Positions 26,144-34,414 of a stretch of 64,000 nt of DNA are shown piece by piece. Both the position numbers and the translations under genes were made by a program. Location: assembly GCA_041661865.1 (NCBI GenBank), contig JBAZTO010000013.1, forward strand, positions 5,914-69,913, written 5' to 3'. The stretch is from JBAZTO01 sp041661865. GTDB taxonomy: Bacteria; Planctomycetota; Phycisphaerae; SM23-33. Numbering within the stretch: position 1 is the first letter of the stretch; each line of letters starts with the position of its first letter. The notes beneath the pieces are model-generated. The model made no database searches. It saw only the letters and a program-made list of their open reading frames with translations, and was not told the origin of the DNA.

Positions 26144-27058
26144 ATGAAACTACAGCCCCTATTTCGCCTGGCCAGGCCTGGCCACTGGATCAAGAACGTT
26201 ATCGTCTTCTTCCCGGTGGTGCTGGCGCTGCGTGTGCGCGAACTGGATGTCTGGCTGGAAGCCGGCGCGGCCGCCGTGGCCTTTTGCCTCGTGTCCAGCG
26301 CCGCGTACATCTGCAACGACCTTCAGGACCGCGAGAAAGATCGCCTCCATCCCCGCAAGAAGAATCGCCCGCTGGCCGGCGGCGACGTTTCACCGGCCAG
26401 CGCGATAGTGACAATGTCGGCCCTCCTGGTCGCCGGCCTGGCCGTCGCGGCGGCGGTGGGCATCCCCACGCTGCTGGTGGTGGCCTCCTACGTCCTGCTC
26501 CAGGCGATGTATTCCCTGCGACTCAAAAGCCTGATGATCCTGGACGTCATGTGCATCGCGATGGGCTTTGTGCTGCGAGCGGCGGCTGGGGCCGTGGCCA
26601 TTCACGTCGAAATCAGTCCTTACCTGTTCATCTGCACCTTCACCATCTGCCTGTTCATGGGCTTTGGCAAGCGGCGCAGCGAGGCCGCCAGCATCGGCAA
26701 TGACTTGGCCGCCGGGGAACATCGCCATACGCTTCGAGGATACACCCCCCAACTGCTGACCCACCTGACGACCCTGTCGGCCGGGGTGGCCATCGTCTCC
26801 TACCTGATGTACGCCACCAGCGAGCGGACCCTCGCGCATTTCGGCACCAACTACCTGGTCTACACCTTGCCCCTGGTCATCTACGCCGTCTGCCGTTTCG
26901 AGATGCTCTCAGCCGGAGCCAGCTACTCCGACCCCACCGAGTTGGTCCTCCGCGACCGGCCCTTCCAGATGACGATCGTGGCCTGGGGCCTGGCGGTGGG
27001 CGCTATCCTCTGGAAAGGCCGGGCGCTCCAGGACTGGCTCACGCAGTATTATCACTGA
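26144..27058 (+). CDS. UbiA-type prenyltransferase, decaprenyl-phosphate phosphoribosyltransferase-like
   Basis: The 304-residue membrane protein has the UbiA fold with about nine helices. Its Asp motif NDLQDREKDRLHPRKKNRPLAGG (residues 58-80) and the second region LKSLMILDVMCIAMGFVLRAAAGA match the phosphoribosyl-decaprenol-phosphate synthase subgroup (mycobacterial Rv3806c) better than MenA or UbiA proper. That enzyme joins phosphoribose to a polyprenyl phosphate, the first step to polyprenyl-phosphate pentose donors. The 2'-epimerase partners (DprE1/E2) are not in this window. The DUF2723 gene is divergent at 174 bases. The start lacks a strong ribosome site. Confidence 0.82.
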   Translation: MKLQPLFRLARPGHWIKNVIVFFPVVLALRVRELDVWLEAGAAAVAFCLVSSAAYICNDLQDREKDRLHPRKKNRPLAGGDVSPASAIVTMSALLVAGLAVAAAVGIPTLLVVASYVLLQAMYSLRLKSLMILDVMCIAMGFVLRAAAGAVAIHVEISPYLFICTFTICLFMGFGKRRSEAASIGNDLAAGEHRHTLRGYTPQLLTHLTTLSAGVAIVSYLMYATSERTLAHFGTNYLVYTLPLVIYAVCRFEMLSAGASYSDPTELVLRDRPFQMTIVAWGLAVGAILWKGRALQDWLTQYYH

Positions 27059-27077
27059 ATCAGCCCTCGGGGGGTTC

Positions 27078-27086
27078 TGGTATAAT
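27078..27086 (+). promoter_or_regulatory. Extended -10 promoter of the DUF362 gene
   Basis: TGGTATAAT, a full extended -10 (TGnTATAAT), lies in the 54-base gap before the DUF362 gene, so that gene can be expressed separately from the prenyltransferase gene upstream. AAGGA at 27099-27103 is its ribosome site. Confidence 0.6.
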
Positions 27087-27112
27087 GAGTTGGGTAAGAA
27101 GGAATAGGTCGC

Positions 27113-28264
27113 ATGAGCAGTAAAGTCGCCCTCATCCGAACCACCCCCGCTACCGTCCTGGCCGATGTCCGACGGGTCATGCGGCAGGCGGGGCTTTCGC
27201 AGGCCCTGGCCCCCTCGACCACCACGATCCTCAAGAACAACCTCTCCTGGCACCTGATGTATCCGGGGGCCAACACCACACCCTGGCAACTGGAAGGCGC
27301 CATCCTGGCCCTCAGGGAGGCCGGCCTGGGCGACCTGGTCTGCGTGGAAAACCAAACCGTCGTCACCAGCGCCGAAAAGGGCGAGGTGCTCAACAAGCAG
27401 CGGATCGTGTGTGAGCATTACGGCGTGCCCATCAAGTACAACTTCCGCAAGAGCGACATGAACTGGGTGGTCTACCAGCCCCGCTCGCCCATGCTGGCCC
27501 TGCACGAGATCTTCCCCGACGGTATCCGCATCCCCGACTATTTCGTGGGCAAGAACGTCGTGCATCTGCCCACCACCAAGTGCCACATTTACACCGGCGT
27601 CACCGGCTCGATGAAGAACGCCTTCGGCGGCCTGCTGAGCAACAAACGCCACTACTGCCACTCGCGCATCCACGAAACGCTGGTGGACCTGCTGGCCATC
27701 CAGAAGGAAATCCACCCCGGTATTTTCACCCTCACCGACGGCACGACCGCCGGCAACGGCGCCGGACCGCGCACCATGATCCCGGTGGCCAAGAACGTCC
27801 TGCTGGCCTCGTCAGACTGCGTGGCTATCGACGCGGTGGCAACCCAGATGATGGGCTTCGATCCCATGGACATCCCCTTCATCCGCCTGGCCCACGAGCG
27901 AGGCCTGGGCACCGGCCGATTCGGCGAGATCGAACTGGTCGGCGATGTCGATGCCGCCGCCGAGAACTGGGCCTTTCAGACCGGCAACAACGCCGCCAGC
28001 CGCATCGGTAACCTCTTCTGGTTCGGGCCCATGAGATCGCTGCAACACCTGATGTTCCATACGCCTATCGTCTACGCCTTCATCTTCGCCTCGGCCTTCT
28101 ACCACGACCGGGTCTGGTATCCGCTGATGGGCAGCAAAAGCGTAAAGACCTGGCTGGACCAAAGCCCCTGGGGCCAGCTTTTCGCTGATTATCGCCCTGG
28201 TGGAATGCCCTCACAGGCCGGCGCTTCGGTATCTGCTACGATTGGCCAACCCCCTGCCGTTTAG
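27113..28264 (+). CDS. DUF362 domain protein
   Basis: The 383-residue product matches DUF362 throughout: KNNLSWHLMYPGANTTPW near the N-terminus, VHLPTTKCHIYTGVTGSMKNAFGG in the middle and SSDCVAIDAVATQMMGF later. Many DUF362 proteins carry ferredoxin-like clusters; this one has no CxxCxxC motif, so it is the non-ferredoxin type. Its reaction is not established. It has its own promoter 27-35 bases upstream. The C-terminal 40 residues are not conserved-looking. Confidence 0.85.
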   Translation: MSSKVALIRTTPATVLADVRRVMRQAGLSQALAPSTTTILKNNLSWHLMYPGANTTPWQLEGAILALREAGLGDLVCVENQTVVTSAEKGEVLNKQRIVCEHYGVPIKYNFRKSDMNWVVYQPRSPMLALHEIFPDGIRIPDYFVGKNVVHLPTTKCHIYTGVTGSMKNAFGGLLSNKRHYCHSRIHETLVDLLAIQKEIHPGIFTLTDGTTAGNGAGPRTMIPVAKNVLLASSDCVAIDAVATQMMGFDPMDIPFIRLAHERGLGTGRFGEIELVGDVDAAAENWAFQTGNNAASRIGNLFWFGPMRSLQHLMFHTPIVYAFIFASAFYHDRVWYPLMGSKSVKTWLDQSPWGQLFADYRPGGMPSQAGASVSATIGQPPAV

Positions 28265-28345
28265 CGTATCCTCTTGACCTGGTAATGCTCCCTTCTGCGC
28301 TGCTTTCAAGAATAGTTTTTCTTATTGCACTTAGCCTTCGTCATG

Positions 28346-28359
28346 GTAAAGTAATTTAC
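28346..28359. promoter_or_regulatory. Candidate operator before the XylR-like gene
   Basis: GTAAA-GTAA-TTTAC is a perfect 5-base inverted repeat in an unusually AT-rich patch 42 bases before the start of the regulator gene. It could be an autoregulatory site; this rests on position and symmetry only. Confidence 0.3.
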
Positions 28360-28400
28360 TTAATAGCGCAGGACAAAGAGGTTGCTCCCAGGAGACGACA

Positions 28401-29591
28401 TTGGCCACGCCCAAAAAAGTTGCCGTGCTCATCAACACGGACCGGCCTTACCTGTGCGATATCATCCGCGGGGTCATGCAGTATTCCCAGCAGTTGGGAC
28501 ACTGGAAGTTCTATATCGATCCCTTCGGCGCCGCCGCGCCCGATAAGAGGCTCAAGTTCTGGGGCTGCGACGGTGTCATCGTTTACAGTTCAGCCAAAGT
28601 GGTGGCTGAATCTCTCAAGGGCTCCAACCTTCCGGCGGTGATGCTGACGGTTATTGAGGTCGATCCGGGCCTCCCGCGGGTGGCCCCCGATCATCTGGCC
28701 ATCGGGCGACTGGCTGCCGATCACCTCATTCAACGAGGGTTCAAGAACTTCGCTTACTGGCAGGGCAGACACGGCTACTCGCCCGCCCTTCGCGGCAAGG
28801 GCTTCATGGACCAACTGGCCAAAGCAGGCATGGCGTCCTCGTGCAGCCAAATGCCCCTCCACAGTGCTACCACGGGTCTGAGCCCGCAGGAGTGGGGACA
28901 GTATCACGGCATGCTGAGGGAGTGGGTTCTCTCGCTGCCCAAGCCCGTGGGCATCCTGTGCAGCAACGACATCTTCTGCCGCCGCCTGGCCGTCGCGTGC
29001 GAGAGTTGCGGCCTGCGCGTCCCCGAGGACGTCGCACTGGTGGGCGTGGACAACGAACAGTTGATCTGCGAATTCTCCGACCCGCCGCTGTCCAGCGTGG
29101 ACCCCAACTGGGGACAAGTGGGCTACGAGGCCGCCGCGATGCTCGACCGCATCATGTCCGGCCAGCCGGCGCCGCAAGGCGCCACCCTCATTCCGCCACT
29201 GGGCCTGATCGCACGGCAATCCACCAATACGCTGGTGGTGGACGATCCGGTTGTCAGCCGCGCCATCAAGTTCATCCGCGACCAGGCCAACCCAACCATC
29301 CGCATCAGCGAAGTGCTCAAGCACGTGGGCGTTTCGCGGCGGTCACTGGAACAGCGTTTCAAGGCTGCCATCGGGCGCGGCCCGGTTTCCGAAATCCGCC
29401 GCACACGCGTCGATCGCGCCAAGGATCTGCTGGCCCAGACGCATATGTCCATCGCCCAGATCGCCAAGGATGCGGGCTTCTCCAACGCCCAGAGCCTCTG
29501 CGTGATCTTCCGCCGCGAAGTGGGCCTGCCGCCCACGACCTATCGCAAGCAGTTCCAGGCAGGACGCGAAACAAGAGAACGCTTCGGATGA
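28401..29591 (+). CDS. XylR-like transcription regulator (LacI-type sensor plus AraC DNA-binding domain)
   Basis: The 396-residue product has a LacI/periplasmic-binding-protein type sensor (about residues 5-275; VALVGVDNEQLICEFSDPPLSSVDPN is characteristic) and a C-terminal AraC helix-turn-helix pair (ISEVLKHVGVSRRSLEQRFK and IAQIAKDAGFSNAQSLCVIFRRE). This is the layout of E. coli XylR, a sugar-responsive activator. The start is a TTG at 28401 with GGAG 6 bases upstream. The cognate sugar is unknown; the nearest sugar-breakdown genes are some 17 kb away. Confidence 0.9.
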   Translation: MATPKKVAVLINTDRPYLCDIIRGVMQYSQQLGHWKFYIDPFGAAAPDKRLKFWGCDGVIVYSSAKVVAESLKGSNLPAVMLTVIEVDPGLPRVAPDHLAIGRLAADHLIQRGFKNFAYWQGRHGYSPALRGKGFMDQLAKAGMASSCSQMPLHSATTGLSPQEWGQYHGMLREWVLSLPKPVGILCSNDIFCRRLAVACESCGLRVPEDVALVGVDNEQLICEFSDPPLSSVDPNWGQVGYEAAAMLDRIMSGQPAPQGATLIPPLGLIARQSTNTLVVDDPVVSRAIKFIRDQANPTIRISEVLKHVGVSRRSLEQRFKAAIGRGPVSEIRRTRVDRAKDLLAQTHMSIAQIAKDAGFSNAQSLCVIFRREVGLPPTTYRKQFQAGRETRERFG

Positions 29592-29733
29592 CCGGAATAC
29601 CGTGAGACCGGAATACCGGATTACCAACCAGGCGTGGCGTGGCAGAGGATGCCTCGGCGCATAGTTCGTAGGGCCTCTGAGCCTTACGTTTTCTTCTTCG
29701 GTTCTTCGGTATTCCGGTAATCCGGTATTCCGG
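29591..29733. repeat. Inverted repeat of CCGGAATACC units
   Basis: Perfect 18-base arms at 29608-29625 and 29716-29733 (built of GGAATACCGG units), with a second overlapping pair at 29591-29602 and 29707-29718, enclose about 90 bases of unremarkable DNA. It lies between the convergent regulator and lysA genes and could act as a bidirectional terminator. Confidence 0.75.
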
Positions 29734-29743
29734 CGTTCCCGCG

Positions 29744-31030
29744 TCAGACCTGGGTTTCAGGCCCCAGCAGGTCTTCGTAGGTTTCGCGGCGGCGGATGAT
29801 GCGCCACTTGTCGCCCTCGACCAGCACTTCGGCCGCCCTAGGCCGGCTGTTGTACTGGCTGGACATGACGAAGCCGTACGCCCCGGCGGAGAAAACCGCC
29901 AGCAGATCGCCACGCCGCATGGGCGGCAGGATGCGATCCTTGGCCAGGAAGTCGCTGCTCTCGCAGACCCCGCCGACGATGTCCACCTTGACCCCGCCGC
30001 TGGGAACAAAATCCAGCCTCCGCGGCGGCACGGGCGCGCCGTCAGCCAGCCGCGCCGGGTAGACCACGTGTTGCGCGCCGTACAGCGCCGGGCGGATCAG
30101 GTCAGTCATGGCGGCATCGACGATCACGAACTGCCGGTCGGCCCCTTCCTTGATGTACTGCACCTCCGTCAGGAGCAGCCCGGCATTGCAGCCGACCTGC
30201 CGGCCCGGTTCCATGACGATCTCCAGGCCCCTGCCGCGCAGCAGCGGCACGATCTGCCGGGCGTATAGCGCCGCCTGGGGGCTCTTGGCCTCCTCGTAGT
30301 CGGCGGCAAAACCACCGCCGATGTCCAGCAGGGCAATGGTGAAACCTTCTTCCCGCAACTGGGCGATCAACTCCAGGGCCTTGGTAATGGCCTGGACGTA
30401 AGGCTCGGCCGAGTAGATCGGCGAACCGATGTGCAGGTGGATGCCATCGAGGCGGACGTGCGCGTCGCGCCCGTAGGCGCGGAAGAACCGCACGGCCCGC
30501 TGAATGTCCACGCCGAACTTGGACTCCTTCTTGCCCGTGGCGGTGTAGGAGTGCGTCTGGGGGTCCCACACGTCGGGATTGACGCGCAGGGCAGCCCGCA
30601 CCGTCTTGCCGGCCGATGCCGCCAGGCGGGAGAGGTTCTCGAACTCCGCTTCGCTCTCGATATTGAACAGGCCCACGCCGGCGGCGATGGCCTCGCGAAT
30701 TTCCTTGTCGGTCTTGCCCACGCCGGCAAAGGCGATCCTGGCCGGGTCGGCCCCCACCGCCATCGCGCGGAACAGCTCACCTCCGCTGACCACATCAAAG
30801 CCGCTGCCTTCGGCGGCCAGGAGCTTGAGCAGGTGCAGGTTGGCCAGGCTCTTGATCGAGAAACAGATCGTCGGCTTGAGCTCGGCGAAGGCCTGCGCCA
30901 TCGCGCGGTAGTGGTGCAGCAGCGTGGCGGCAGAGTAGATATAAACCGGCGTGCCGACCGCCGCGGCGATGTCCGCGACCGCGACGCCCTCGCAATGCAA
31001 CGCGCCTTGTCGATACTCGAAGTAATCCAT
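29744..31030 (-). CDS. lysA: Diaminopimelate decarboxylase
   Basis: The 428-residue product is a fold-type III PLP enzyme that decarboxylates meso-diaminopimelate to L-lysine. The PLP lysine is residue 60 in CFSIKSLANLH; further motifs are DGIHLHIGSP, LDIGGGFAADY, the EPGR phosphate/substrate contact and GGVCESSDFLAKDR with the catalytic cysteine. The ATG at 31030 was chosen because the protein there begins at the conserved domain; a 31-residue extension upstream is not conserved-looking. Glycerate kinase lies upstream on the same strand, separated by 206 bases with a repeat. Confidence 0.95.
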   Translation of the reverse strand: MDYFEYRQGALHCEGVAVADIAAAVGTPVYIYSAATLLHHYRAMAQAFAELKPTICFSIKSLANLHLLKLLAAEGSGFDVVSGGELFRAMAVGADPARIAFAGVGKTDKEIREAIAAGVGLFNIESEAEFENLSRLAASAGKTVRAALRVNPDVWDPQTHSYTATGKKESKFGVDIQRAVRFFRAYGRDAHVRLDGIHLHIGSPIYSAEPYVQAITKALELIAQLREEGFTIALLDIGGGFAADYEEAKSPQAALYARQIVPLLRGRGLEIVMEPGRQVGCNAGLLLTEVQYIKEGADRQFVIVDAAMTDLIRPALYGAQHVVYPARLADGAPVPPRRLDFVPSGGVKVDIVGGVCESSDFLAKDRILPPMRRGDLLAVFSAGAYGFVMSSQYNSRPRAAEVLVEGDKWRIIRRRETYEDLLGPETQV

Positions 31031-31137
31031 TCTTGGTCCTCTATCAGGAAAACTAATCACGTCCGAATGATTCAGATTACCCCACGCCGCGAAGGCAGGC
31101 AACAGAATCGCCGGCGGTGTCATCGACAGATAGTTTC

Positions 31138-31167
31138 ATTCCGCGTGCAACAAGTTGCACGCCCTAC
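31138..31167. repeat. Inverted copy of the 14959-14988 palindromic repeat
   Basis: These 30 bases are the exact reverse complement of 14959-14988 and contain the palindrome GCGTGCAAC-AA-GTTGCACGC. The copy lies between glycerate kinase and lysA. Confidence 0.85.
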
Positions 31168-31236
31168 CAATTTTCCCGGCCTTGCGGCGGGACAGACCCC
31201 CTGGCCGATTCCTGCCGGCCGGCCTTCGCACCCCGC

Positions 31237-32457
31237 CTATTCCGTCTTGCCGATTATTCGCTTGAGGGCCTGTGCGGTGCGGTGGGTCAGGAGGGCGTCG
31301 GCTTTTCGCATGGCCATCGCCGCGGTGACCTCGCCGCCGGCCAGGGGCAGCACGGCCGCAAAGGCCTCGTGCGGCGCATCGACGGTGGCTGAGCCGGGAA
31401 TGCAGACGACCGGCACGCCCAGTTCGCGGGCAATGGCGGCCACGCCGACGGCGGTCTTGCCCGACCGGCTCTGGCTGTCCAGCCGGCCTTCGCCGGTGAT
31501 GCACAGGTCGGCGCCGCTGAGGCGATGTCGCAGGCCCACCGCCGAGGCGACGATCTCCACGCCGCTGTCCATCACGGCGCCGGCCAACGCGACCAGGCCC
31601 GCGCCAAGCCCGCCGGCAGCGCCGGAGCCGCGGAGGTCCGCAACGTCGATGCCCAATTTCCGCCGGATGCACGCAGCCAGGTTCGACAGGCCCGCCTCCA
31701 GTTGCACGACCATCTCCGCGGTCGCGCCCTTCTGGGGGCCAAAGACCGCCGCCGCGCCGTTGGGGCCGCACAGCGGATGGGTCACATCGCAGGCCAGGCG
31801 GATGCGAACGCCGGCCAGTCGCGTGTCCAGGCCGCGAGTGTCGATTTCCGCGATCTCCGATAGTCTCCCGCCGCCCAGCCCGCGGATCAGTTCTCTGCCG
31901 GCGGAGTCGCGAAAGACCACGCCCAGCGCCTGCGCCGCCCCGCACCCGCCGTCGACGGTGGCTGAGCCGCCCAGTCCGACGATGATCTCGTTGGCCCCGG
32001 CGTCCAGGGCGGCGCGGATCAGCAGGCCCGTGCCGAAGGTCGTGGTGCGCAGCGGGTCGCGCTTGTCGTTGGGCACGAGACTGAGCCCCGAGGCGGCAGC
32101 AGTCTCCACCACGGCGGTGGTCCTGCCGCCGGCTGAGCCGGCCCCGTCACCGCCGGCCTGCGCCACCGCGGCCGCCAGGCCGATCTCGCCGGGCAGGTTG
32201 CTTTGCATGGGCAGCCCCAGCAGCCCGAAGTGTGCGCGCATCGGCCGGCCCAGGGGGTCGAACACATCGGCGGCGACGAGCTTTCCGCCCGTGGCGGCCA
32301 CCATCGCAGCCACCGTGCCCTCTCCGCCGTCGGCCATGGGGCACAGGTCCACCAGGGCCTCGGGACAGGCCTCCAGCACGCCGCGGGCCATCGCCGAAGC
32401 GACTTCCGCGGCGCCCAGGCACTCCTTGAACGAATCGGGCGCAATGACCACCTTCAT
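31237..32457 (-). CDS. Glycerate 2-kinase (GlxK/GarK family)
   Basis: The 406-residue product shows the family start VVIAPDSFKECLGA, then MADGGEGT, GLGGSATVDGGCGAAQALG and ITGEGRLDSQSRSGKT. It phosphorylates D-glycerate to 2-phosphoglycerate with ATP. Length is slightly above the usual 380 residues. The ATG at 32457 abuts the remains of a phosphoesterase gene. It is upstream of lysA but probably unrelated in function. Confidence 0.93.
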   Translation of the reverse strand: MKVVIAPDSFKECLGAAEVASAMARGVLEACPEALVDLCPMADGGEGTVAAMVAATGGKLVAADVFDPLGRPMRAHFGLLGLPMQSNLPGEIGLAAAVAQAGGDGAGSAGGRTTAVVETAAASGLSLVPNDKRDPLRTTTFGTGLLIRAALDAGANEIIVGLGGSATVDGGCGAAQALGVVFRDSAGRELIRGLGGGRLSEIAEIDTRGLDTRLAGVRIRLACDVTHPLCGPNGAAAVFGPQKGATAEMVVQLEAGLSNLAACIRRKLGIDVADLRGSGAAGGLGAGLVALAGAVMDSGVEIVASAVGLRHRLSGADLCITGEGRLDSQSRSGKTAVGVAAIARELGVPVVCIPGSATVDAPHEAFAAVLPLAGGEVTAAMAMRKADALLTHRTAQALKRIIGKTE

Positions 32458-32488
32458 GCACGACTCCTTGATTCAAACCTCAGATGCA

Positions 32489-32698
32489 CTATATATCCGG
32501 CACCAGCAACTTCAAGCCCTTGAAGGTCTCGAACAGGGCCAGGCAGTCCTTCATGGGCCCCGGTTCAGCCCCGGCGGTGTCCCCCACCAGCACCAGCACG
32601 TCGCCGCCGGCGACGCAGGCCCGCGCGGCCACCTCCTGCGCGGAGGGGCGCGATCGCAGGACGTCGTAGTGCAGGTCGGAGGTAACGAGAATCCTCAT
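32489..32698 (-). pseudogene. Metallophosphoesterase remnant (N-terminal fragment)
   Basis: A 69-codon frame from the ATG at 32698 encodes the start of a calcineurin-like phosphoesterase: MRILVTSDLHYDVL carries the first metal motif (DLH), and GGDVLVLVGDTAG the second (GD). The frame stops after LKLLVPDI, exactly where the third motif GNHD should follow. The rest of the gene is absent and glycerate kinase begins 31 bases later. It looks like a 3'-deleted gene. Confidence 0.7.
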
Positions 32699-33255
32699 GG
32701 CCGAGGGATTATAGTGCCTCCAGCGCCTCGAGGCCATTCTCGCCGCGTGATTGACACTTGTTTCTGGCAGACTGTAGGTAACTGTTCGATCCTGGGCTGC
32801 GTCGGCTGTGCCCGCGGACATTTTCTTCAACCAGCCCCACGGAGAATCCTTAAGAGCATGCCACCGTGAAATGACGCCAGTGATTCAGGCTGAAAGCCTG
32901 ACAGAGCTATAGCCCAAGGCAAGCGAAGCGACGCCTTGGGTGGATAGCCGTTGACGGGTTGCAGCCTGCAAGGCTGCGATAATCGCGCATGTGTTCACGG
33001 GTATCGCAGCCCTTCAGGCTGCGGCGCTGTGGGCGGACCTGTCCCCAGGCCGACGCTTCGCTCTGGCCTGGGCTACGGCTATGCCAGCCCTTCAGGCTGG
33101 ATCAGAGGATCGGCAGAACCTGTCCTGCCTCTGGGGTAACGAGCCAGAAGAAAGGCTGCTCACTTCTCGCCGCGCGACGGAGTTTTTGCTTCCCTGCCTT
33201 TGACGGAAGCGGCTAAGATGTTTTTTGGTCGACCTGCCCAGGAGATGGAGCCCGC
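32699..33255. repeat. Gene-free spacer with a hairpin cluster (family D)
   Basis: I see no gene in these 557 bases. From 32885 to 33100 there are six hairpins: TCAGGCT-GAA-AGCCTGA (32885-32901), CCCAAGGC/GCCTTGGG (32913-32940), GCAGCCT-GCA-AGGCTGC (32961-32977), GCAGCC/GGCTGC (33006-33022), CCCAGGCC/GGCCTGGG (33044-33072) and CCAGCC/GGCTGG (33084-33100). Two of them, at 32913 and 33044, enclose AAGCGAAGCG-like loops in opposite orientations. Plausible promoters for flanking genes were not found. Confidence 0.75.
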
Positions 33256-34305
33256 GTGCCAATGGAGAACAATCGCGAAACATTTTCCGCCGACGAACTG
33301 TCTCGCTGCCTGAGTCACTACGATCTGGGCGAGATCAGGAGCACGCAGGAGTTCACTCGCGGTTCCCGGCGGGCGCCGAAGGTCGTCATCGAGGCCGCTC
33401 GCGGCAAGTTCCTTTTCAAGCGGCGCGTCCACGGGCGCGACGACCTGGCCAAGGTCACCTTCACCCACGATATCCAGCATCGCCTAGCCCAGCGGAGCTT
33501 TCCCTTGCCGGCCCTGATTCCCACCCGCGACGAGGGGAAGACCATCCTGCTCCAGGATAACAATGTCTACGAGATGTTCGAGTACGTCGCGGGCGAGAAT
33601 TACGACGGCTCGAAGGAGGCGACCTTCGCCGCCGGCGAGACGTTGGCGATGTACCACGAACTGCTCAAGGAATACCAAGGCCAGTACCTGCCGCCCAAGG
33701 GCAGCTATCACAGCGCCCGCTCCATCACGCTGTCCATCTGCAACACCGTCGGGGCGCTGCCCCTCAAGAACAGGCCGCCGGCCGGCGCGGTCGTGGCGTC
33801 GGCGGGCTCGTTGAAGGATTCCTACCAGGCCTGCTCACAGCACGCGGAAATGCTGGGCCTGAGTCGCTGGGAACGGCAGATCGTGCATGGCGACTGGCAC
33901 CCGGGCAACATGCTCTTCCGCAACCGGGCCATCGTGGCCGTGGTGGACTACGACGCCGCCCGCCTCCAGCAGCGCGTCATCGACCTGGCCAACGGCGCCC
34001 TGCAATTCTCGATCATCGGCGGCAGCGGCGAGCCCAAAAACTGGCCCGATAATGTCGATGAAATCCGTTTCGCCAGTTTCATCCGCGGTTACAGTTCCAT
34101 CAGCCCCCTCACCGCGGCCGAGATCGAGGCCATCCCCTATCTGATGTGCGAGGCCCTGATCGCCGAAGCGGTCCTGCCTATCGCCGCCACGGGGAGCTTC
34201 GGCCGCATCGAAGGCTTCTCCTTCCTCCAGATGATCGACCGCAAGGTCCAGTGGATCCGCCAGCACATCCGGGACCTCACCAGCAACGTCGAATATCCCG
34301 AGTGA
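33256..34305 (+). CDS. APH-fold phosphotransferase (CotS / homoserine kinase-like)
   Basis: The 349-residue product is an aminoglycoside-phosphotransferase-fold kinase. The catalytic loop is VHGDWHPGNMLF (Asp and Asn for catalysis and metal), followed by VVDYDAARLQQRVIDLANG with the metal-binding aspartate. An N-terminal lobe lysine is seen in GKFLFKRR. The family includes spore-coat CotS, homoserine and choline kinases; the substrate here cannot be told. It starts with GTG at 33256, with AGGAGATGGAG 7-8 bases upstream, and the following sppA has its own candidate promoter. Confidence 0.8.
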   Translation: MPMENNRETFSADELSRCLSHYDLGEIRSTQEFTRGSRRAPKVVIEAARGKFLFKRRVHGRDDLAKVTFTHDIQHRLAQRSFPLPALIPTRDEGKTILLQDNNVYEMFEYVAGENYDGSKEATFAAGETLAMYHELLKEYQGQYLPPKGSYHSARSITLSICNTVGALPLKNRPPAGAVVASAGSLKDSYQACSQHAEMLGLSRWERQIVHGDWHPGNMLFRNRAIVAVVDYDAARLQQRVIDLANGALQFSIIGGSGEPKNWPDNVDEIRFASFIRGYSSISPLTAAEIEAIPYLMCEALIAEAVLPIAATGSFGRIEGFSFLQMIDRKVQWIRQHIRDLTSNVEYPE

Positions 34306-34333
34306 GAGGGCACGAGATCGGCGGCGATATCCG

Positions 34334-34364
34334 TTGTGAAGAGTCAATGCGTTTTGGCTATACT
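34334..34364 (+). promoter_or_regulatory. Candidate promoter of sppA
   Basis: TTGTGA (34334-34339) and TATACT (34359-34364) are 19 bases apart, about 50 bases before the sppA ATG. The spacing is longer than ideal. Confidence 0.35.
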
Positions 34365-34414
34365 GTGATTCTCAGACTGGGCTGCACGCGGAACACTCTT
34401 GAGGAGAATGATCC

